Positions 1 through 4,506 of a stretch of 7,516 nt of DNA are shown in pieces (within the stretch, counting starts at the first letter, position 1; every line of letters starts with the position of its first letter). The translations under genes were made by a program, and so were the position numbers. Origin of the DNA: Anaerolineales bacterium UBA6663 (GTDB lineage Bacteria > Chloroflexota > Anaerolineae > Anaerolineales > UBA6663). The DNA lies in NCBI GenBank assembly GCA_002455335.1, contig DKKP01000265.1, positions 1-7,516 on the forward strand. The letters run 5' to 3'. Below the pieces are notes generated by a model. It saw only the letters and a program-made list of their open reading frames with translations. It searched no databases and was not told the DNA's origin.

Positions 1-16
1 AGCCACGCGCGACGAG

Positions 17-1471
17 CTACGGCCGGCTGAGATAGCTTCCCCGCCCTATCGTCCCGACGAATGCCTCTTCACGCACGATGACCTCGCCGCGGCTGAGCAC
101 GGTGCGCGGCCAGCCCTTCACCGTCATCGCCTCATACGGCGTGTAATCGACGTTCTGGTGGAGCGCGTCAGCCGTGATCGTTACCTCACGGTCGGGATCG
201 AAAAGCACAAGGTCGGCGTCGGCGCCGGGCGCGATCGTGCCCTTCCGCGGATAGAGCCGATACAGCCGCGCGGCTGCCGTGCTGGTCAGGTTGACGAAGT
301 CGCTCAGCGACAGACGCCCGGCGTTGACGCCGTGGTGGTAGACCAACGGCATCCGTGTCTCGATGCCCGGCCCACCGCCCGGGATCTGGTTGAACGACGG
401 AAGCCCCTCGCTCCAGGGCGCTTCAGGATCGGTCTGGACTGTGCCCCCCGGCAGCTTGCGGAACTCCGGCGACCGGCGCCGGCCGGATTTCTGCGCATAC
501 GTAAACGGGCAGTGATCGGTCACCACGAAGTCTAGCCCGCCGTCACGAAGGCCGGCCCACATCGCCGCCAGGTCGGAGGGTTTGCGCAACGGTGGCGCCA
601 TACAGACCTTGGCCGGCTCGAAGCCTTCCTTGTCGTACAACGCGTCGGTAAGCAAAAGGTGTTGCGTGCAGACCTCGCCCGTCACAGGCAGGCCGCGCGC
701 ACGAGAACGGCGGATGGCTTCGAGACCGCGCTCGGCTGTGACATGCACGATGTGCATCGAAGCACCCGCGATCTCGGCCAACGCCAGCGCACGCTCGGTG
801 GCCTCTGCCTCGCCGGCCGCCGGCCGCGTGTGCGGGTGCCAGCGGGGCTCGACATGGCCGGCCGCCAGCTGGCGCTCCACAAGGCGCATGATCACGGCGT
901 GGTTCTCGGCGTGGACGATGGCCAGCGCATCGTGCTCGGCCACAGCCTCGAGCGCCAACAGCATCTCCGCATCGGTGAGCCGGATGCCGTCGTAGGCCAT
1001 GTAGATCTTGAAGCTGGACATGCCCGCTTCGAGGACCGTCTTCACCTCGGCCAGGCTCGCCGCGTCGGCACGGTTGAAGCTCATATGGAAGCTGAAGTCG
1101 ATCACGGCCTGCGCCGCCGCCTGATCGCGCCGCGCCTCGAAGGCCTGCATCCACGTCTGCCCGGGTCGGGCCTCGACGAAGTCGATGACCGTGGTCGTCC
1201 CACCACAGGCCGCGGCGACCGTGCCCGTCAACCAGTCGTCGGCCGAGACGACCCGATTGGGTCCTTGCGGATACTGTAGATGCACGTGCGGATCCACCCC
1301 GCCCGGCAGCACAAGCAGGCCGCGGGCATCCAGGTATTCACGCCCCTGCAGGCCGTGACCGATCGCCGCGATCTTCCCGCCCGTTACCGCGACATCGGCC
1401 TCGACCGTGTCGCTTGCCGTGACCACCCGGCCGTACTGAATCACGAGATCGTAGGGTTCCGACGCTGCCAT
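17..1471 (-). CDS. hydA: Dihydropyrimidinase / D-hydantoinase-family cyclic amidohydrolase
   Basis: A 484-residue amidohydrolase, normal length for dihydropyrimidinases and hydantoinases, which open cyclic amide rings (dihydrouracil, hydantoins) in the cytoplasm. The binuclear metal site is complete: HVH (His62, His64), Lys155 in SSFKIYMAYDG (the lysine that is carboxylated in the family), His187 in HAEN, His243 in IVHVT and Asp319 in VTDHCPF. Tyr160 matches the family's catalytic tyrosine. The C-terminal NLTSTAAARLY and GTIAPGADADLVLFDP segments are typical. I chose the ATG at 1471 because AGGGAGG (plus-strand 1477-1483) lies 5 bases upstream and the protein then begins at the usual beta-strand; a longer frame reaches 1573 but adds unrelated sequence. 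Oddities: about 24 extra residues lie between DHCPF and IPGGGPGIETR, the usual Asn of IPNG is Gly, and SPPLR reads APPLR, so the substrate is uncertain. The gene diverges from the cysteine operon. The family is secure; the exact substrate is not. Confidence 0.9.
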   Translation of the reverse strand: MAASEPYDLVIQYGRVVTASDTVEADVAVTGGKIAAIGHGLQGREYLDARGLLVLPGGVDPHVHLQYPQGPNRVVSADDWLTGTVAAACGGTTTVIDFVEARPGQTWMQAFEARRDQAAAQAVIDFSFHMSFNRADAASLAEVKTVLEAGMSSFKIYMAYDGIRLTDAEMLLALEAVAEHDALAIVHAENHAVIMRLVERQLAAGHVEPRWHPHTRPAAGEAEATERALALAEIAGASMHIVHVTAERGLEAIRRSRARGLPVTGEVCTQHLLLTDALYDKEGFEPAKVCMAPPLRKPSDLAAMWAGLRDGGLDFVVTDHCPFTYAQKSGRRRSPEFRKLPGGTVQTDPEAPWSEGLPSFNQIPGGGPGIETRMPLVYHHGVNAGRLSLSDFVNLTSTAAARLYRLYPRKGTIAPGADADLVLFDPDREVTITADALHQNVDYTPYEAMTVKGWPRTVLSRGEVIVREEAFVGTIGRGSYLSRP

Positions 1472-1476
1472 GCAAA

Positions 1477-1483
1477 CCTCCCT
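1477..1483 (-). promoter_or_regulatory. Ribosome binding site deciding the hydantoinase start
   Basis: Read on the minus strand this is AGGGAGG, 5 bases before the ATG at 1471. It is the only good Shine-Dalgarno match near the gene's 5' end, and it supports the 484-residue form over the longer frame. Confidence 0.7.
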
Positions 1484-1584
1484 GGCGCCGCCCGCGCGGG
1501 CCCGGCGTTGCGCCCATGCACTTGTGAATCGATTGTACTCCGACAGGTTTGCGCTTCCGCTCGGACGGTACAACGGACAAGCAG

Positions 1585-1612
1585 TTGACGAACCCGACCA
1601 CGATGGTATACT
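1585..1612 (+). promoter_or_regulatory. Sigma70-type promoter for the cysteine operon leader
   Basis: TTGACG (1585-1590) and TATACT (1607-1612) are separated by 16 bp, each one base from the -35 and -10 consensus. Transcription would begin about 6-9 bases after the -10 box, at A1618 or A1621. The second A is the first base of the leader-peptide ATG. It is the best promoter match in the divergent gap and points at cysM. Confidence 0.72.
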
Positions 1613-1620
1613 TTTCGATC

Positions 1621-1686
1621 ATGATGAACGTCACAGCTCAGCAGGCTTGCATGTGTATCAGGCGGAGGCGACCAGCCCCTGCTTGA
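1621..1686 (+). CDS. Cysteine-containing leader peptide (uORF)
   Basis: A 21-codon ORF from ATG 1621 to TGA 1684, with a second in-frame ATG at 1624. The peptide starts MMNVTAQQ and ends ACMCIRRRRPAPA. The two cysteine codons are 10 (TGC, 1648) and 12 (TGT, 1654), followed by four arginines (AGG, CGG, AGG, CGA) and a Pro/Ala-rich end. It begins 8 bases after the -10 box, so there is no room for a Shine-Dalgarno sequence; initiation would be leaderless or nearly so. Leaderless short ORFs rich in cysteine codons are known as cysteine-responsive attenuators in mycobacteria. The position before a cysteine biosynthesis operon, the overlap with hairpin 1657-1687 and the downstream terminator support a regulatory role. 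A chance ORF of this size cannot be excluded from sequence alone. Confidence 0.6.
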   Translation: MMNVTAQQACMCIRRRRPAPA

Positions 1687-1687
1687 T
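1657..1687 (+). promoter_or_regulatory. Hairpin overlapping the leader peptide (anti-antiterminator candidate)
   Basis: The arm ATCAGGCGGAGGC (1657-1669) pairs with GCCCCTGCTTGAT (1675-1687) around the loop GACCA. Of 13 pairs, one is a mismatch (A/C) and two are G-U. The hairpin starts right after the second Cys codon of the leader ORF and includes its stop codon, so ribosome position would control its folding. It hides most of the GGAGGCG segment that could disrupt the terminator. Confidence 0.6.
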
Positions 1688-1726
1688 CGTGCCTGTCTCG
1701 AGCCAGGCGCTATCCGGGTCTAGCGG

Positions 1727-1761
1727 CCGCCTCCCACAACAACGTGGGGGGCGGTTTTTTT
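1727..1761 (+). terminator. Intrinsic terminator just upstream of cysM
   Basis: An 11-pair stem, CCGCCTCCCAC (1727-1737) with GTGGGGGGCGG (1744-1754), closes the loop AACAAC and contains one G-U pair. Seven T residues follow (1755-1761). The T-tract ends 3 bases before the cysM ATG, and no other plus-strand gene precedes it, so it most likely works as a conditional terminator in the cysM leader. Its G-rich 3' arm is also the only Shine-Dalgarno-like sequence near cysM. Confidence 0.85.
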
Positions 1762-1764
1762 GTT

Positions 1765-2769
1765 ATGCTGACAACCTTTGAACGATTGCACCCAGCCGTT
1801 TCACCTCGCCCGCTTCATCAGGCGCTGCCTGTCGCACGACAGGCGCTGCCGGTCACCCATGATGAGGCGGTCGGCCTGATCGACCTGGTCGGGAATACGC
1901 CGTTGCTCAGGCTCCGTCGGGTTACGGCCGATTTGCCACCCACGGTTCAGGTGCTTGCCAAGGCCGAATGGTTCAACCCGAGCGGCTCGATCAAAGACCG
2001 CCCCGCCCTCGCCATCCTGACAGCGGCGCTGCCCGCGTTGAGGGCCGGCCGGGTCGCGCTCGACTCGACCTCGGGCAATATGGGCATCGCGTACGCCACG
2101 CTCGGCCGGGCGCTGGGCGTGGCCGTGAAGCTGGCGATCCCGGCCAACGTCAGCCCCGAGCGTCTCGCGACCCTGCGCGCGCTCGGCGTCGATCTTGTGC
2201 TGACCGACCCGACCGAGGGCTCCGACGGCGCAATCCGGGCGGCGCGCGCGCTCGCTGCAAGCGAGCCCGAGCGTTACCTCTATCTCAACCAGTACGATAA
2301 CGCCGCGAACTGGCGCGCTCACTTCGATACCACGGGCCCCGAGATCCTGCGACAGACCGGCGGACAGGTCACGCATTTCGTCGCCGGACTTGGCACAAGC
2401 GGCACGCTTGTCGGGGTCGGACGCGCGTTGCGGGCCGCAAACCGCGCCATCGCGATCGCGTCGGTGCAGCCCGAGACCGCCTTTCATGGGATCGAGGGTT
2501 GGAAGCACATGGAGACCGCGATCGTGCCCGGCATCTATGACCACGCCGTAGCGGATCGCCATCTGACCGTGAGCACCGAGGACGCGCATGCGATGACTCG
2601 GCGGCTGGCGCGCGAGGAGGGTCTGTTCGTCGGGATCTCGTCAGGGGCGGCTGTGGCTGCCGCGCTCGAGTTGGCGCGCACGTTGACGGCTGGCGTGATC
2701 GTCACGGTGCTGCCCGACTCGGGCGCCAAGTACGCCAGCGACCGCCTGTGGCGCGAGGGGGCGGCATGA
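1765..2769 (+). CDS. cysM: Cysteine synthase of the CysO-dependent type (CysM)
   Basis: A 334-residue fold-type II PLP enzyme that makes cysteine by beta-replacement on an activated serine. Lys77 in NPSGSIKDRP is the PLP lysine, TSGNMG (102-107) binds the substrate carboxylate, GLGTSGT (208-214) holds the cofactor phosphate, GISSGAA is at 290-296, and Ser319 of PDSG faces the pyridine nitrogen. Neighbouring mec, cysO and moeZ genes indicate the route in which CysO-thiocarboxylate is the sulfur donor. In mycobacterial CysM an arginine (Arg220) binds the phosphate of O-phosphoserine; by my alignment by eye Lys247 (GWKHME) sits there, which would suit O-phosphoserine but does not prove it. ATG 1765 is preferred because an in-frame GTG at 1744 lies inside the terminator stem. 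The start gives about 35 residues before GLIDLVGNTPL, longer than usual, with a duplicated heptad QALPVAR/QALPVTH. The stop overlaps the mec start as ATGA. Confidence 0.92.
   Translation: MLTTFERLHPAVSPRPLHQALPVARQALPVTHDEAVGLIDLVGNTPLLRLRRVTADLPPTVQVLAKAEWFNPSGSIKDRPALAILTAALPALRAGRVALDSTSGNMGIAYATLGRALGVAVKLAIPANVSPERLATLRALGVDLVLTDPTEGSDGAIRAARALAASEPERYLYLNQYDNAANWRAHFDTTGPEILRQTGGQVTHFVAGLGTSGTLVGVGRALRAANRAIAIASVQPETAFHGIEGWKHMETAIVPGIYDHAVADRHLTVSTEDAHAMTRRLAREEGLFVGISSGAAVAAALELARTLTAGVIVTVLPDSGAKYASDRLWREGAA
1819..1854 (+). repeat. 21-bp period tandem duplication with perfect inverted repeat in the cysM 5' end
   Basis: CAGGCGCTGCCTGTC (1819-1833) recurs as CAGGCGCTGCCGGTC (1840-1854), encoding QALPV twice with a period of seven codons. 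Across the two copies lies a perfect 8-bp inverted repeat, GCCTGTCG CA CGACAGGC (1827-1844). It falls in the N-terminal extension before the catalytic domain. Confidence 0.8.
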
Positions 2770-3224
2770 GCGCGACCACTTCGATCGTGGCCGAGGCCTA
2801 CCGCGCGTTGATCGCGCATCTCGAAGCCGCCTACCCCAACGAAGGTGCGGGTTTGTTGTTGGGCCGCGGAGACGGCGAAGACCGCGTCGTCACCGCCGTG
2901 TTGACCCTGCCGAACCGCTGGGATGGCGCAGAGCAAACCCATCGCTTCCTGCTCACGCCGGAGGACATGCTCGCCGGCGAACAAGAGGCCGCAAGGCGCG
3001 GGCTCGACGTGATCGGGATCTTCCACTCGCATCCCGATCACCCGGCCGAGCCATCGGGCTTCGATCGCGACTGGGCGCTTCCCTGGTACGTCTACACCAT
3101 CACGCGCGTGACCCAGGGGCGGGCCGACCATACGCGGGCCTGGCGACTCCGCGAGGATCGTAGCGGCTACAGCGAAGACAACTTCACCATCCACGCCGAG
3201 ACGCGGCCAACGCCGCGCGGCTGA
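2766..3224 (+). CDS. mec: JAMM/MPN+ zinc metallopeptidase, Mec-like
   Basis: A 152-residue cytoplasmic peptidase of the JAB/MPN+ family. The full zinc motif is present: Glu26 (PNEGAGLLLG), then His87 and His89 in HSHP, seven residues, Ser97, two residues and Asp100 (SGFD). The later PWYVYTITRV and AWRLREDRSGYSEDNF segments match bacterial M67-type proteins. The mycobacterial homologue Mec removes cysteine from the CysO-Cys adduct, and the place between cysM and cysO implies the same job. Because CysO here carries a C-terminal extension after its Gly-Gly, this enzyme is also the obvious candidate to cut the carrier free; JAMM proteins of some siderophore pathways trim similar carriers. ATG 2766 overlaps the cysM stop (translational coupling), with GAGGGGG a few bases upstream. 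An in-frame GTG at 2748 would only add residues inside cysM. Confidence 0.9.
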   Translation: MSATTSIVAEAYRALIAHLEAAYPNEGAGLLLGRGDGEDRVVTAVLTLPNRWDGAEQTHRFLLTPEDMLAGEQEAARRGLDVIGIFHSHPDHPAEPSGFDRDWALPWYVYTITRVTQGRADHTRAWRLREDRSGYSEDNFTIHAETRPTPRG

Positions 3225-3239
3225 TATCACAAGGAACCC

Positions 3240-3989
3240 ATGACCACTATCCGCATCCCCACCCCGCTTCGCCAGTACACCAACGGCCAGGCCGAGATCA
3301 CGGTGACCGGCGCCGACGTCGGCACGGCGCTGAACGATCTGACGGGCCAGCACCCAGGCCTGCGCGCGCACCTCTACACCGACGCGGGTGAGCTGCGCGC
3401 CTTTGTCAATGTCTTCCTCAATGACGAGGATGTGCGTCATCTACAGGGGGCGGCCACGCCCGTGTCGGACGTTGACCGCTTGATGATCGTGCCAAGCATT
3501 GCCGGAGGCAGCGATGCCGAACTGGTGAGGGTCGATCATGCCGCGCTCCGGGTCAACCAGGCGACGATCATCGTGTTGGCCGCCGTCGGTTTCGTGCTCG
3601 ATACGCCAGGGTTGATCGTGTTCGTGGCGGCAGTGATGACACTGGGCACGCTGCGACGTAGCCCGGGTTTTCGATTGTTGTACACGGCCGTGCTCAAGCC
3701 GCTTGGCTGGGTCAAGCCCGACGTGATCGCCGACAACGCCGAGCCGCACGTCTTCGCGCAGGGGTTGGGGGCAGCCTTCCTCTGGGGCGCTTCCCTGGCG
3801 CTGTTCGCCGGCGCCCCCGTGCTTGGCTGGGCCCTGTCGTGGCTCGTGATCGCGTTGGCCGCGCTCAACCTGTTCGCCGGATTCTGCGCCGGCTGTTTCG
3901 TGTACTACTGGCTGGCGCGGTTCCGGGCACCGGGCTTTCTCAAGACGCCACCGACCGGCACCTTTCCGGGGCTACGACCGCGGGGTTGA
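3240..3989 (+). CDS. cysO: CysO-type ubiquitin-like sulfur carrier fused to a DUF4395-like membrane domain
   Basis: A 249-residue two-part protein. Residues 1-90 form a ThiS/MoaD-type beta-grasp domain very like mycobacterial CysO, with AFVNVFLNDEDVRHLQG and the tail PSIAGG (Gly89-Gly90). CysO normally ends at this Gly-Gly, whose carboxyl group becomes a thiocarboxylate. Here a short linker and about 150 more residues follow without a stop. That part has hydrophobic stretches near 107-120, 123-137, 172-190 and 193-215, the motif LRVNQ, the segment EPHVFAQGLGA and the motif GFCAGC (Cys216, Cys219). I recognise this as DUF4395-like, a membrane family of unknown function. The start ATG 3240 has AAGGA 5 bases upstream, and the gene lies 15 bp after mec. 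Known: free Gly-Gly is needed for sulfur transfer. Inferred: the fusion is cut after Gly90, or an internal start (GTG 3525) also makes the membrane part alone. Confidence 0.88.
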   Translation: MTTIRIPTPLRQYTNGQAEITVTGADVGTALNDLTGQHPGLRAHLYTDAGELRAFVNVFLNDEDVRHLQGAATPVSDVDRLMIVPSIAGGSDAELVRVDHAALRVNQATIIVLAAVGFVLDTPGLIVFVAAVMTLGTLRRSPGFRLLYTAVLKPLGWVKPDVIADNAEPHVFAQGLGAAFLWGASLALFAGAPVLGWALSWLVIALAALNLFAGFCAGCFVYYWLARFRAPGFLKTPPTGTFPGLRPRG

Positions 3990-4049
3990 GAACCGTCACC
4001 GCACTTCGTGGTCCGCAGCCCTATCAACACTCTTGATCAGGATGTGGCA

Positions 4050-4466
4050 ATGACGATCGAAGACTTGCTTGTCCGAACCTTAGTGGCGATCGCACTGACA
4101 GTCGCCGGCGTGATCACGTTTCGAGGGTGGCGCGCCGCTCAACTGCGGCAGGTACGCGACACCGGGCCAACGGCACCCGGATTGGCCGGTTGGCGCGGCG
4201 GGCGGGCCGCGATCCTGTACTTCACGACGCCCGATTGTGCGCCGTGTCGCACGACACAGCGACCCGCGCTGAGGCGCCTGACCGCTGAATTCGGCGATGC
4301 CGTTCAGGTGATCGAAGTCGACGCCTCAGCCGACCGCGCAGTGGCCGATCACTGGGGCGTGCTCTCGGTGCCGACCACGTTCGTGCTCGGCGAAGACGGT
4401 CGACCACGCCATGTCAACATCGGCGTCACCGGGTATGATCGTTTGAAACGCCAACTGGCGGCCTGA
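4050..4466 (+). CDS. Membrane-anchored thioredoxin-fold protein
   Basis: A 138-residue protein with one N-terminal hydrophobic helix (about residues 6-24), then a basic stretch and a thioredoxin domain. The active site is CAPC (Cys63, Cys66) in FTTPDCAPCRTTQRPAL, and the cis-proline loop is VPTTF (Pro108). The positive residues after the helix (RGWRAAQLRQVR) favour a cytoplasmic thioredoxin domain by the positive-inside rule, although a signal-anchor facing outward is possible. It lies 60 bp after the CysO fusion and 40 bp before moeZ. A plausible role is to reduce the CxxC of the preceding membrane domain or a persulfide on the sulfur route; this is inference. ATG 4050 is preferred, with AGGAT about 7 bases upstream; an in-frame GTG at 4008 has no ribosome binding site and precedes the helix with unrelated residues. 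Confidence 0.85.
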   Translation: MTIEDLLVRTLVAIALTVAGVITFRGWRAAQLRQVRDTGPTAPGLAGWRGGRAAILYFTTPDCAPCRTTQRPALRRLTAEFGDAVQVIEVDASADRAVADHWGVLSVPTTFVLGEDGRPRHVNIGVTGYDRLKRQLAA

Positions 4467-4506
4467 TCGTCCAATCAACCAGGATTTGAAAGGATCATCG
4501 ACTCGC

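Larger units (their letters stand above)
1613..1764 (+). promoter_or_regulatory. Structured 5' leader with candidate cysteine attenuator
   Basis: The leader between promoter and cysM contains, in order, a 21-codon ORF with two cysteine codons (1621-1686), a 13-pair hairpin (1657-1687), a smaller GCCTG/CAGGC hairpin (1691-1708) and an intrinsic terminator (1727-1761). GGAGGCG at 1664-1670, in the 5' arm of the first hairpin, is perfectly complementary to CGCCTCC at 1728-1734 in the terminator's 5' arm. The two structures are thus mutually exclusive, the layout of classical attenuation. Inference: a ribosome stalled at the Cys codons (1648-1656) leaves 1664-1670 free to break the terminator, while normal translation to the stop codon masks it and lets the terminator form. 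I recognise no known riboswitch or T-box sequence here. Confidence 0.62.

Noticed and set aside
543..1154. A 203-residue minus-strand ORF inside the hydantoinase gene
   Set aside because: Low-complexity Arg/Gly/Ala-rich translation in another frame of a clear enzyme gene; a GC-rich shadow.
1532..1537. TACAAT on the minus strand as a -10 box for the hydantoinase gene
   Set aside because: No -35 match at the right spacing; too weak to list as a promoter.
1472..1573. Longer N-terminus of the hydantoinase up to 1573
   Set aside because: The extra 34 residues are not family-like, and a good ribosome site lies just before ATG 1471.
1723..1730. GCGGCCGC palindrome as an operator
   Set aside because: An 8-base palindrome is common in DNA this GC-rich, and it overlaps the terminator arm; no independent support.
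1744..1764. GTG 1744 as the cysM start
   Set aside because: It lies at the first base of the terminator's 3' arm and would encode MGGGFFV from the G-run and T-tract. ATG 1765 is in the same frame.
1613..1764. T-box, SAM riboswitch or small SRP RNA in the cysM leader
   Set aside because: None of the sequence hallmarks I know (T-box UGGNACCGCG, SAM core, SRP GGAA loop region) is present. The cysteine leader peptide explains the layout better.
4008..4049. GTG 4008 as start of the thioredoxin-fold gene
   Set aside because: No ribosome site, and it puts 14 unrelated residues before the membrane helix. ATG 4050 has AGGAT upstream.
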